A DNA stretch of 64,000 nt from Eonycteris spelaea (Eukaryota; Chordata; Mammalia; Chiroptera; Pteropodidae), in assembly GCA_003508835.1 (NCBI GenBank), contig PUFA01000092.1:4526001-4590000 (forward strand), read 5' to 3'. Of the stretch, positions 50,501 to 62,569 are shown one piece after another; the stretch's first letter is position 1, and each line of letters begins with the position of its first letter. A program made the translations under genes and the position numbers. A model generated the notes under the pieces. It did not search any database. It had not been told where the DNA came from and saw nothing but the letters and a program-made list of their open reading frames with translations.

Positions 50501-51348
50501 TTTTCATCAACACTAACTATGTAACCTTAGAAAATGAGTTAATCTCACTGCCTCAGCCTCTGGCGCCCAATAAGTATAGTAATAATGATGATATTAACCT
50601 CAACGACAGCATTGTTGACAAATTAAGACAGAAGTATGAGGGAATGCAATCAAAACAGGAGAATCCGCTAACAGGCTGGGGATATTAGTGGCTTACTAGA
50701 AAAGGTAATAGCTAAGATGTCACGAATAAATATTAACTAACTCATGTTCATTCATCAAACATTCATTGAGTTTCTACTATGTATGTTAAACACTACTGCA
50801 TGGTATTTTGAGAATCAAATCAAGAGCGATTTCTTCACCACACAGCTGTTTTCTACAACTTTTATTTTTTTCTTTAAAATAAATAACCAGTCAATTTCAT
50901 ACCTGGGGCCAACAAGCATTCTACTGAGAAAAGTTTCTTTGTAAATTGAAAAGTGTTGTTCTTGCCAGAGAGTATACAGAATTAAATTTCAGGGGTTTGG
51001 TGGTGAATAGGACCTACATGATCCTAAAATTCTCCCTAGTTTTAAAATCAAAGTAGAAAGTGAAAGAAAAATTATGCCCTTCTGCCCTACTGAGATCATT
51101 TTACTCAGAAACTAAATTAAATCTTAAGTAATAAGGTCTACCTGGTAGAGCTAACTTAAATGATCATCAAACTCCCAACATGTAATTGCCAAAGATAAAT
51201 TAGATTCAGCAACACTTCTTTTATTATTAGTAAGATTTTGGTCCAGAATAATATAAAAGATTTCCGAGTAGAGGATGACATGTGAATTAGTATTGGGCAC
51301 AAAATCCACAAACTGTGCAATAATTTGACCCTTGGTAAATGTCTGTTG

Positions 51349-51394
51349 GTATGTATGTATGTATGTATGCATGCATGCATGTATGTATGTATGA
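51349..51394. repeat. (GTAT)n / (GCAT)n microsatellite
   Basis: Tetranucleotide run of GTAT units with a central block of GCAT units, directly before the LTR at 51413. Confidence 0.9.
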
Positions 51395-51412
51395 TCTGGG
51401 ATAAATAAGGAT

Positions 51413-51732
51413 TGTACTGGCTGGAAAATTACTGTTTGGCTATGGGAACATAATGCTCTAACAATAAGCTTTCTGCTTCTGTACCCCCCACTTGCACAAC
51501 CGACCTGTGGATTGGCAGTTGATAAAAAGAAGAAAAATAGACTTGTGTGTTCAAACAGGATGAAGAATAGGGGGTTAGGGATTAAAAACCCTGTACCTCT
51601 ACATTTTGGAGCTGCTTAATTTGGGGTCTGCGTACCCCTGGCAGACCCAGCTGGCTGAATAAAAAGTGTGTTTCCTGTAATTCACTGATTTCTGGTGGTC
51701 CACGTGTCTGTCAGGGGCTGGCAGCTACAACA
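51413..51732 (+). mobile_element. Solo LTR, third copy of the ERV1-like family
   Basis: A 320-bp LTR beginning TGTACTGGCTGG and ending GCTACAACA, with perfect 4-bp flanking duplications GGAT (51409-51412 and 51733-51736). The interior matches the copies at 49046 and 49262 closely (TCTGCTTCTGTACCCC, GGAGCTGCTTAATTTGGGGT, GGCTGAATAAAAAGTGTG). The 4-bp duplication is typical of gammaretrovirus-like ERVs. No internal viral sequence. Confidence 0.9.
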
Positions 51733-51879
51733 GGATAAGATTGAAGGAAAGTAGCATATTCTGAACACATTTTATTAGATCCTAACTAGTAGGTTGCTTA
51801 TTTTACCAATAGAATTTTCCTTTGACTTTTGTCTGCACCAGATCATAGATTTTAAGAGCAACTAGGAAGATATTATGTT

Positions 51880-52085
51880 ATAATGGAAAACATCCTGGAT
51901 CAAGAATCAGAAGGCCTTAGTTCTGTTTTCATCTCTGGCTTTAAGGTGTGTGAGCATGGGCAAGTCTCTAGTCTTTATGGCTCTCTTTATCTGGTAAATG
52001 AAGATAATCCATTCCCTATCTACTTCATTCAATTGTTGTGTGGGTCAAATGAGGCAATGGATATTAAAGTATATTTAAAGCATGG
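51880..52085 (+). repeat. MIR SINE
   Basis: Left end CTGGATCAAGAATCAGAAGG, core GTGTGTGAGCATGGGCAAGT and right half CAAATGAGGCAATGGATATT then TAAAGTATATTTAAAGCATG. Confidence 0.8.
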
Positions 52086-52669
52086 CATTTTCACCACTAA
52101 CACCATTCACTACCAATACATTCACTTCAAAGAGAATAAGTTTTTCATTGGAAATTGAAAAGATTTTTAAAAGATATTGTGATATCTCTCTCTCTTTGTT
52201 AATAATCGAATTAAGTTACCAAATATCATGTCCTAAAATTTACTTTGTATATACAAAAATGAAATAACCATTGATAACTATTTCCATGAGAAAAAATTAT
52301 AGCACTCTAGGTACTCTATATTTTATTCTCATGTTGGAAAATACCTCCCCCAAAACCAAGGTAATTTAAAAGGATTATACAGATTTAGCCACCACAGGTG
52401 TAATTTAGATTACTTAGAATTGTTCATTGTTTTTATTGTTCTTAAAAAGAATTAACATGAGCTATATTCTCTAGTCTTTAATATTGCATTACCATTATAC
52501 TAGGAGAGGAGAGTATAAGTTTTCTTTAGAATTTTTATCTGTCCCCTCCCACAAATACTTCTCACTCTATTCCATTTATCATGTTTTCCATTCAATCATT
52601 TTATAGCAGATGAGAAAAATATAGTTCCTCTAACTAGTGGCCTTTTTCTTTTCTTTCTTTCTTATTTTT

Positions 52670-55100
52670 TTTTCAAATAAGTTGACATTTTATATATTAT
52701 TTAGTTCAGGTATACAGCGTAGTGGTTAGACATCTATGTAACTAACAAAGTGATCCCCCCAATAAGTCTTGTCCCCCCCGAGCCATGCACAGTTATTACA
52801 ATGTTATTGACTGCATTCCCTAAACTGTACTTTATATCCCCATAACTATTTTGTAACTGCCAATTTGTACTTCTTAATCCCCTCAACTTTTTTCACTCAG
52901 CCCTTCAACCTGCCTCCCATCTGGCAACCGTCAGTTTGTTCTCTGCATCTATGAATTTGCTTCTGCCTTGCTTATTTATTTTGTTTCTTAGATTCCACAT
53001 CCAAGAGAAATCATATAGTATTTGTCTTTCTCTGTCAGACCTATTTCATTTAGCACAATACCCTCTAGGTCTATTCACATCACAGTTAATAAAACTTTAT
53101 TCTTTTTATGGTGAAGTAATATTCCATTTATATATGCACCACTTCTTAATCATTCATCTTTTGATTGGAGCATTTAATCCATTTACATTTAAAGTAATTA
53201 TTGGTAGTTATATAGTTATTGCCATTTTATAAATTGGTTTTGGATTGTTTTGAAGTGCTCTATTTCTTTCTTATTCTTTTGCTTTTCTCATGTGTATGTT
53301 GCAGACTCTGTCTGTTATCTTGTTTGGATTTCTTTCTCTTTATTTATTGTATATATTTTTGGTTAATAATTACCATGTGCTTCATATATACCCAAGCTAT
53401 GTTTACAGCAGTCTATTTTAAATTGGTCTCCTAAGTTCAAACACATTCTATAATCATTACCATTTTTACTCACCCCCTCCACATTTATGTTTTTGTCAGT
53501 TTTTTTACTTTTGTGTATGTGTGTGTGCATATCCCTTAATTTTCTATTGTAATTACACATGATCATCCTGCTTTTGCCTTTTAACATTTGTATTAGCTTT
53601 AGTGTGTTGATCTACTGCTTTTATTATGTGTTTGCCTTTCTCAGTAAGCATTTTTTTCTTTGTAACGTTTTATTATTCATATTTTAAATTTTTTCTCCTT
53701 CTTAAATAAATACCTTTAATGTTTCTTATAGTATTGTAATATTAGTTCAGTGGTAATGAACTCCTTCACCTTTTTCTTGTCAGGGAAGCTCTTTATCTTT
53801 CCTTTGATTCTGAACGTTAGCCTTGCTCAGTAGAATAATCTTGGTTGTAGGTCCTTTTTTTCATCTTTTGACTATTTCAAGCCAATCCCTTCTGGCCTGC
53901 AAAGTTTCCGTTGAGAAATTAGCTGACAGTCTTATAGGAGCTCCCTTGTAGGTAACCAACTGCTTTTCTCTTGCTATATCTAAGATTCTCTCTTTGTCTT
54001 TAACTTTTAGCATTTAAATTATAATGTGTCTTGGCATGGACCTCTTTGAGTTCATCTTGTTTGAGATTCTCTGAGCTTCCTGGGTTTGCGTGTCTATTTC
54101 CTTTGCCAGGTTATTGAAAGAAATAATTTTTTCAAATAGGTTTTCAATTCTTTGCTCTCTCTCTTCTCTTCATGGTACCCTATGATTCAAATGTTGTTAT
54201 TCTTGATGTTGTCTCAGAGGCCCCTTAAACTGTCCTCATTTTTTAAGTTATTTCTTCTTCGAGCTGTTCTGATTGGGTGTTTTCCATTACCCTACCTTCC
54301 AAATTGCTGATTTGATCCTTGGCTTCATCTAATCTGTTGATTCCATCTAATATATTCTTCATTTCAGTTATTGCATTCTTCATTTCTGACTAGTTTTTTA
54401 ATATGCTTTCTTTCTCCTTTTTCATGTTTTCTATGTTTTTGTTGAAGTTCTCACTGAGATAGTCTATTCTCCCCCTAGGTTCCTTAAGCATCTTTGTAAC
54501 CAGTTTTTCAACTCTACATCTGGTAGGTTGATTGCCTCCACTTTATTTGGTTCTTTTTCTGGAGTTTTGTCCTGTTCTTTCACTTGGGACATGTTTCTTG
54601 TTTCCTAATTTTGATTGCCTCCCTGTAATTGTTTCTATGTACTAGGTAGATCTGTTATGTCTCAGTCTTGGCAGAGTGGCCTCATGTAGTAAGTGTACTG
54701 TGGGGCCCAATGGTGCAGTCTCCCTGTTCACGTAAGCCAGGTGCTCCAGGTGTGTCCCTTGTATGGGTTGTGTGTGCTTTCCTTTTGTAATTGAGCTTTG
54801 ATTGCTGTTGACATGTGAGTGGGTGGGATTGACCCTCAGGCTGACTGGCTGTGAGGACTGGCCATGACTTCAGCAGACAGCTGTTGTTCAGGGAATGACT
54901 CACTTTATCAGGCCTCAGGTGACTGCCAAGTACACTCTTAATGGTGTGTCATTTGTGATACTTCGGGTGTGGTGTGAGGTTGGCCACCTGCTGTGTTGGT
55001 TCTGGGGCCTCTAGGGAAGAGCTTCAGTGTAGGTTAAGATCAGCTGCTACCTGTGTCTGGCCTGAGGCCACTGAGTAGCTGCTACAAAGTGATCTTTGGT
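52670..55100 (-). mobile_element. HAL1 LINE, nearly full length, minus strand
   Basis: Read in element direction, the right end (about 55100 to 54700) matches bases 1-330 of this window. It is followed by the ORF1 region (about 54640-54100, including the complement of the INSRLDEAEDQ-type segment near 54300), then about 1.2 kb of HAL1 non-coding sequence and an L1-like 3' end at 52670. HAL1 elements carry ORF1 but no reverse transcriptase. ORF1 is broken by many stops. The 2.4 kb length fits a nearly complete copy. Confidence 0.75.
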
Positions 55101-55334
55101 TGGTGGCTGCTCTAACAAATCGTCTTAAAAGGAGAGTCTGAAGTAATGTATTGCAATTTTCAGCTTTCCAGAAGTAGCAGGCATGGATAACAACCCTCAA
55201 AAGGAGCCTTGCTCTGCACCAGCATTGAGGAGAAAAATGCAAGCAGGTGCTCACATTTTTTGAAAGAAATGACTGGAAAAGAAAAGAGAGATGGCCTTAG
55301 AGAAGGGTTTATTCCTAGACAATAATAATAGTTA

Positions 55335-55440
55335 CTTAGAGGTAGGGATTGTATCATAGTCATCTTTGTATCTGTGGTTCTGAGAATAGTACTTGGAAAT
55401 GAGTAGATGTTCAATACAGACGGCAAGTATTGACTGGATA
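55335..55440 (+). repeat. L2 LINE 3' fragment
   Basis: AGGTAGGGATTGTATCATAG followed by GAGTAGATGTTCAATACAGA, the L2 tail. Confidence 0.5.
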
Positions 55441-55480
55441 GATGGATGGATGGATGGATGGATGGACACATGGGTGGATG
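55436..55480. repeat. (GGAT)n microsatellite
   Basis: Six GGAT units between GATA and a degenerate continuation GGTGGATGGATAAG. Confidence 0.85.
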
Positions 55481-55499
55481 GATAAGTAGAAATAATAGA

Positions 55500-56490
55500 T
55501 TCATCTAGAAAATATATCTAAAGTATGTATCGCCTGTAAATCTTGTTAACTTGGCAGGATTGAGCATGGAAGTGGAAATAATAGCCGGGCATCTACACAC
55601 ATGCACACCAGGCATCCTACCTCTTGTCTAATTACTAATGCCAGTCTCAACTCTCCTAATGATAATTTGGCAAAAATAAATGAGCCAAAGCACCAGGAAG
55701 GTTGTTATTTACAATGCACTGAGTTCTACTAACTTAGTAGCTAAGAAATAGTGGATTATAGTATGATGAATATTGATAAAATTCTATTCACTGTAATTGA
55801 CATATAAGAATTTTAAAATTTTTTGTAGCATTACAGGTGTAAATGAACAGACATTTCTTCTGAATAGGAGAGTGAGAGCTGAATAGTAAAGGCATGTATT
55901 CTACAAAACTGCAAATGAGTAATAAAAAAAAAGCTAATGCCACCATAGCTATTATTTTGGTATTTCCATTTTAGTGCTTCCTATACCACAGACTTTATTA
56001 TGTAACGAAAAGATATAAATGGAAGTAGCTTATATCAGAGGTTGCCAAATAAAATTTCTACAACTTCCATAAAAGTAATGTAAATAAATGAGGTATTTGT
56101 ATCTTTTGACACAAATGCTTACCAATAAATGTAGAAGGAATGATAAAGTAAAAAAGCCATGATTTTCCAACCACCGTAGTAATTGATTCTGGCTAGAATT
56201 ATCAATGAATGCTAAAATTATTGGCTGAATCATTGTTAAGGAACAGGGTACTTAAATAATCTAAAACATTACTCCACAGACCACATTAATTACAAATAGC
56301 AAAAGGAAATTTTACAATGGAAAATGGACATGACAAATAACAGGTCAAACTGATGTCATTTGCCTCCTGAAGTAAGGCAAACAGAAAAGGCAAGCAAAAA
56401 GCTACTACATAGCTCTTCTTCACAAGGCTTATCAGGGAAACTATTAAGTTGAGTCAAAAAAATTAAATGCCCGTGAAAAATTTGGGATTC
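55500..56490. other. Intergenic sequence, nothing identified
   Basis: AT-rich with short chance frames only. Confidence 0.5.
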
Positions 56491-56499
56491 AGTTTCAGC

Positions 56500-56620
56500 A
56501 AAATGTATTGACAGATTCTAATTCAGTACATCTGGCATGCCTAAGATTTTGTATTTCTAACAAATTCCTAGGTAATGCCGGTGTTGGTCTACAGAACACA
56601 CTTCTGAGTAGCAGGGTCCT
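56500..56620 (-). mobile_element. MER5A-type hAT DNA transposon fragment
   Basis: The plus strand reads TTCTAATTCAGTACATCTGG, GTATTTCTAACAAATTCCTA and GGTAATGCCGGTGTTGGTCT, the inverse complement of MER5A. Confidence 0.7.
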
Positions 56621-57519
56621 ACACATTCCATTTCTGCCTCCACAAACAAAATGATTACAAGTAATCATAAAACAGGCCTGATTTAGCCAACCTTGATCAA
56701 TTAGTACCAAATTAAAATCATTCTGAAAGACTAGCATTTGAGTTTTCTTGAATAGCATTTTAACTGTATAACTAAATGAAACCGATTTTATGCTTATCAC
56801 TAATGAATATGTATATCATTCTGTAGCATTCTGCTGTGTGGCTGATCCTTTTTCTAAATTATATGAAAGTGGCAGATGGTGGAAAACATTAACATTCTAA
56901 ACTCTCATAAGACCTATCTGGACCGAATTTGGCTTATTATACTAAAATACTAATTTTAGCATTTACTTTTATTTGAGCTAGAGTTTGCAAACTGATAACT
57001 CTTAAGCCAATTCAGTCTATGGATGTGTTTTATGTGGTATATGCAATTGGTTTTTTTTTGACAGACATAATATTTAAATTGAGAACTTGTCCATGAAAAT
57101 AGTTTTAAAATATTAAGCTTTCCTTGATCTCTTGACATGCTTAACTTTCTTTACTAAAGAAAAAAATCTTAAATACTAAAACATTTGACTCACCATATGA
57201 TTGTCATGATTATATTGATAAATTCTTTGCTTACATTTAATGGACTTCAGAAGAAGAATAATGTAAAGAAAGAAAAAAACAATGCTGTTTTAAAATAAAT
57301 CTATGAATTCAATGAAACACAATAATAATGATAACAAATGGCAATAATATGATTATTTAATTAAATATATTTATAATTAAATATAAATACTAAATATCTC
57401 AAATAAAATCTGTGCATTGAGGTTGATGATATCTTTAATTGACAAAATATGTTCCTATTTTAATTATTTAAGATAATTACATATTACATTTTCAAAGATT
57501 TTCTGGCAATTATCATATT

Positions 57520-58080
57520 AATGTCCCATGAATCCTTCCTCCCAGCATCCATGCCCTTATGAGTCCCCTTCTAAGTTGACTCTGGATTTGGCCATGTGTC
57601 AGCTTTGGCCAATGGGACATCAGCCAACATGATACAAACGGATGCTTTTTAAGGGTTTATGCATTGGGCCTTAGATCACTAAATAGCCCAATTTACTGAA
57701 ATGCCACAAATATCTTCAATTGCCAGGTCATAATAATAATAATACTAACTAAAAGAATCTTCATCTTTGTATCTAAATATTTAGCTACTTAGGAAAAATT
57801 TGAAGATTAACAATACTAAATGAAGAATGTGCATTCTAAGTCTTCATAGTACACCAACCATATCCATGCACTCATCCTCTTAGAACTGGCCTTGCCACCC
57901 ATCAAATTCTTGGACCACAGCTATGGTCTCATGAAAAAGCCCATTTAGCTTCCCTGAAGATGAAAGTCCACATGGGAAGAGAGGCCACCCATCTCAGCTC
58001 TCAGTCAAGCCCAACCCCATGCCTGTGGACTCATGGCATGTAAATATATGTGTGAACCAGAGACCAAAAGATTACTTCCA
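57520..58080 (+). repeat. Old interspersed repeat, unclassified
   Basis: Blocks TGGATTTGGCCATGTGTCAG, CCAATGGGACATCAGCCAAC and CACATGGGAAGAGAGGCCAC occur in the order known from dispersed old mammalian elements. An AT-rich stretch (57680-57830) may be an insertion. Family not assigned. Confidence 0.35.
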
Positions 58081-58710
58081 TCTCTTTGTTCTCCTTCTCA
58101 TTTGTAGGTTAACCGAGTTGCTCATATGGCACAATATGTCAAAGTATTCTTAATAAACTTATATGGAACAAACCTATAAATTAAAATATTCTTAATAAAC
58201 TATAAAATATTGCTGGATTCCATATTCGAAAATATGAACATAATAATATGTCTTAAAATTTTTTGAATGGCCAGAATGTGTGGAGATAAGAATGAATAAA
58301 TTAATAATATTAACGCAAAAATGTAGCCAACCACATCCAAGATTTTTTAAAGAGTTAAAAAACTGACAACTTACAATAAAAGCAATTTTTAAATTGCGGG
58401 GTATTTTAATATTTTTGAAATTCAGAATAGTGATGTACAAAGATGGCTATACATATTTTTTAACTTAAAATTAATTTATTTAGGTTTTGTTAGATTTAAA
58501 GTTTTGATGAATTTTATAAAAATTAAACAAACAATTTACAAATAATATTTTGGTTAGATAAAACATTATAACATAATTATATATATAACATGATTATAAC
58601 TACAGATAATATCCTTCTTCCAGTTTGGAGCATATAAACTGCAAAATGGTATACACTTTCTTTTGGTTTTTGTACTTCTTAAAATGTATTCTCTTTAAGT
58701 ATAAAACTGG

Positions 58711-60186
58711 AACAAAGCTGGAGATATCACACTTTCTACAAAGCTACAATAATCAAAACAGTATGAACTTGGCAGGCAGAAAAAAAAAAAAACAGATGGG
58801 ACAAAATTAAGAGCCCAGAAATAAACCCACATATATATGGATAACTAATTTTTGACAAAGGAGCCAAAAACCTAAAATAGAGAAAGGAAATCCTCTTCAA
58901 TAAATGGTTTTGGAAAAACTGGAAAACCACGTAACAATAGAATGAAACTAGACTGCTATCTGACATCAGACACAAAATTTATTCAAAATGATTTAAATAC
59001 TTGAATATAAGACCTGAAACAATAAAATACATAGGAGAAAACATAGACACTCAACTTATGGACCTTGGTCTCAGAGGGGTTTTTGTGAACTTGACTCCAA
59101 TGGCAACATAAGTGAAAGAAAAACAAATGAATCAGACTACATCAAACTAAAAAGCTTCTGCATGGTTAAAGAAACCATCAAAACAACAACAAAAGCAATC
59201 AACCAAATGGGAGAAGATATTTGCAAATTGTAGCTCTGATAAGGGGCTAATATCCAAAATATATGAAGAACTCATGCAACTCAACAACAATAAAACAATC
59301 TGATTTAAAAATGGGAAGAGTTGCTGAATAGAAACTTTTCCAAGGAAAACAAACAGATGGCCAACAGATTTATGGAAAGATGCTCAACATAACTAGTTAT
59401 AAGGGAAATGTAAATCAAAACCACAGTGAGATGCCACCTCACACCTGTTAGAATGGCTATTGTCCATAAGAAGAAATAACAAGTGTTGGAGAGGATGTGG
59501 AGAAAAGGGAACCCTTGCACACTGCTGATGAGAATGTAAATTGGTGCAACCACTGTGGAAAACAGTGTGGAAGTGCCTCAAAAAATTAATAATAGAGCTA
59601 CCATCTCACCCATTAATTTCTCTTCTGGGTATCTACCCAAAATATTTGGAAACATTTATGAAAATATATGTGCCCCTATATTCATTGAAGCATTATTCAC
59701 AATAGCCAAAACACAGAAACAAATGTCCTTTGGCAGATCATTGAACAGATGTGGTACATACATGCAATGGAATACTACTCAGCCACAACAAAATATGAAA
59801 TATTGTAGTTTACAACAACACAGACGGAGCTTGAGAGTATCATGCTAAGTGAAATAAGTCAGATGAGAAAAGACTAGAACTTATGATTTCACTCGTGTGG
59901 GTTACAAAACAAAAAACAGTAGACAAAAAACAAAATAAGCAAACAAATTCATAGATACAAACAATGGAATGATGATGGTTACCAGAGAGGAAGGAGGATT
60001 AGGGAGGATGAAGAGGGTAAAGGGAGTAAAGGGAGTCAAATATATGGTGATGGAAGGAGACTAAGCTTTGAGTATTGAGCACAAATGGAGTATACAGATG
60101 TTGTTTTATAAAGTTGTACACTTGAAATTCATATAATGTTATTAACCAATGTTACCCCCAATAAATTTCTTTAAAAAAAAAAAAAG
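58711..60186 (+). mobile_element. 5'-truncated L1 LINE with target-site duplication, bat-like 3' end
   Basis: It starts within the ORF2 C-terminal region at AACAAAGCTGGAGATATCAC and continues through the GGTATCTACCCAAAATATTT and CAATGGAATACTACTCAGCC landmarks. It ends with a short 3' UTR (GTACACTTGAAATTCATATA, ATTAACCAATGTTACCCCCA, AATAAA) and a poly(A) tail. The flanks GTATAAAACTGG (58699-58710) and GTATAGAACTGG (60187-60198) form a 12-bp target-site duplication with one change. The remaining ORF2 is full of stops and frameshifts, so it is inactive. Confidence 0.92.
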
Positions 60187-60199
60187 GTATAGAACTGGT

Positions 60200-60960
60200 G
60201 AGGTTAAAATGTTAGGGAAGTAAATTGGCTTGCCCAAAATCAGAGTTTGGTAATGTACTAGGTAAAATGAAAATGAAGATTTCTAACTACTAGTCCATTA
60301 TATTCTTTCCATTTTACCGGGCCACTGCCTTCTTTTATGATGTTCCTGAACATTTTAGAGGTTTATGCTATTTTAACAGGTGGTTTGTGGTTTCAGTTTT
60401 AGTTGGAAAAAAGTGAAGCATGATTGTTACCTAGTGGCAGAAAAATAAACCCTGTTGATTTATTTATTCAATAGATATTCATTCAGTAGCTTCTGTTATA
60501 TTAGGCCCTGTTTTAGGTTCTAGGGATATCATAGTGAATAAATTGGGGCAATAATTCTCTTTTTGTGGAGGATTTTAGTGGGGAATGTGAAAAACTAATA
60601 AAGTGAAATCTACACTATTTCGGATATTGATAAGTGCTGTGGGAAAAAAATGAAGCAGTGCAGACAAATAGGCAACGTAGAAGTTGGGATGACAGTGTGG
60701 TAGCTGGTGATTCAATTTAAAATATGATGCTCAGAAAAGGCCTACCAAGAAAATGACCTCTGGAGAAACATCGAAGAAAATGAGAGTCATAAATGCAAAG
60801 GCCTTGATTAGCTCTGATTTCTTCTCAACCTAGAATCAAGTGCTTCTGTTGCAGTGGTGACTAACACAGATCTGGAACCTGAATGAACTTCATTGAGAGG
60901 TTGTAAATTTCCTATAATTGGAGGATTCTTTCTTACCACTGTAACAAACTTGTACTTGTG
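60200..60960. other. Intergenic sequence, nothing identified
   Basis: Ordinary AT-rich DNA. The part 60450-60660 (with AATAGATATTCATTCAGTAG and AGTGGGGAATGTGAAAAACT) may be a diverged repeat, but I cannot place it. Confidence 0.45.
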
Positions 60961-60972
60961 TTTAATGTTTCA

Positions 60973-60974
60973 TC

Positions 60975-61005
<31 letters not shown>

Positions 61006-61024
61006 CCTATCTATCTATTTATTT
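60973..61024. repeat. (TATC)n microsatellite
   Basis: About twelve tetranucleotide units with one TACC variant, directly adjoining the 3' end of an L1 on the minus strand. Confidence 0.92.
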
Positions 61025-61097
61025 AAATTTGTTTTATTGTGGTGATATTGGTTAACAAAATCCAGTAAGTTTCAGGTGTAAAATTCAACAGTAAGGC

Positions 61098-61148
<51 letters not shown>

Positions 61149-61330
61149 CATACATACACATACACACACATATATGTATATACGTATATATATACACACA
61201 CATATATATATTGCATTGTATATATATATACACACACACACATATATGTGTGTGTATATATATATATTGCATTGTGTGTTCACTGCCCATAGTTAGATTT
61301 CTTTCTGTAACCATTATCAAATATATTTTT
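61025..61330 (-). mobile_element. L1 LINE 3' end, minus strand, split by simple-repeat expansion
   Basis: The plus strand starts TTTGTTTTATTGTGGTGATA then TTGGTTAACAAAATCCAG and GTTTCAGGTGTAAAATTCAA. It resumes after the microsatellite with TTGCATTGTGTGTTCACTGC and TTTCTGTAACCATTATCAAA. This is the same L1 3' end as at 11890. The frames 61023-61344 are translations of the simple repeat. Confidence 0.8.
61098..61270. repeat. Compound (TA)n (CA)n (TG)n simple repeat
   Basis: Long TA run (about 61108-61142), CA-rich and TA-rich blocks, and a TTGCATTGTATATATATA unit that occurs twice (61209 and 61266 regions), showing internal duplication. Confidence 0.9.
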
Positions 61331-62250
61331 AAAGATGAAGACATAAAAGCAAGCTTTCCCCATGGAGTTCTTTGTACATGTGTGTATGATAAGGGATGTA
61401 TATGTGTGTGTGAGATAGAGTTTGGGAGTTGGTGAGGAAGGTTGGATCATTATTTTTTATGCATATGTTAAAAGGTATCTCCCTTTCTTCCATTCTTGCT
61501 TTTTTTTTTTTTTTCGAGTTTAATCTTGATACTGAAGCCAATGCTTCAAGAAGCATAACATAGGGGAAAGTATATGTCAGTGAGTATCCTCATGCCAAAC
61601 ACTTCAATAACTGACAACACTCTGAGAAGTTAGTGTGATCCCGGATTCACAGTCCCTCATCTAGCACAGACCTGAGAGCCCTGACCTGTCTCAGTTCCTT
61701 TCTATTCTGATATGCTCCTGGGAAGCCAACTAGGTTGAGGGTGCTCTGTCCAGTACCTCCCACATACCTGGCAAAAGCAGCTCCTCCTCTGAGCCCTAAT
61801 TTTTATAAACACAGCAACAAATACATTTATTAACAAACGGATTGGATCTCTTTTAACTTACTGTTCGGTGCTTAGCACTGCACAGAGTGATCCCTAAACA
61901 TCCACTCTTGTTCCTAACCCCACTCAGGTCTAAGGAGAACCTAAGAGGTTCTCCAAACCTCTTGTCCTATGTCCTTTAAAACAAAAGACACTTGCACCCA
62001 TGGAGGTTTGTGGGTTGTGCCAGTGCCTACACTAGAGATGGATACTGCTTCAGAGGATTTGAGTGATAGAAGTCCTTTGGTAAGAGAAAAACAAATTAAT
62101 TAACAGATCAAGTTCTTCCTCCTAACATCATTCCTAATCATTGGAGTATTCTCTTTCTTGTTTCTCTTTGTGTTTCGCTTGTGTTTCTGAGGGCCCTCAC
62201 CAATTAATGTGGTATTTGTAAAAGTTTACTAACAACCAATGAATACTCAC
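61331..62250. other. Intergenic sequence, nothing identified
   Basis: Includes a T15 tract near 61500. The stretch 61550-62060 is less AT-rich and has no frame of interest. Confidence 0.45.
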
Positions 62251-62251
62251 T

Positions 62252-62565
62252 ATCCAATATGGTAGCTTAGCCACATGTAGCTATTGGGCACATGAAATGT
62301 AGCTACGTAACTGAGAAGTGCTGTAAGTGTAACTACACTGAATTTTGAAAATTTAGTATTAAAAAAATGTAAAAGACCTCATTAATTATTGTTATATAGA
62401 TTACATGTTGAAATAATATTTTAATAGGTTGGATTAAATAAAATACTTAAATTATTTAAAATTTTTAATGTTTAATTTTTAATTTTTTAATGTAGAAAAT
62501 TTTAATTAAAAAATTAAAAGTTACATATGTTCTTGCACTATATTTCTATTAGACAATGCTGATCT
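62252..62565 (+). mobile_element. Non-autonomous hAT-type DNA transposon (MER family)
   Basis: It starts TATCCAATATGGTAGCTTAG, followed by GCCACATGTAGCTATTGGGC, and ends GCACTATATTTCTATTAGAC then AATGCTG. This is the order of a common MER DNA transposon, with an AT-rich centre. I do not assign the exact subfamily. Confidence 0.7.
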
Positions 62566-62569
62566 AGAT

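Noticed and set aside
61023..61344. Tyr/Ile/Cys-rich open frames
   Set aside because: Translations of TA/CA/TG simple repeats.
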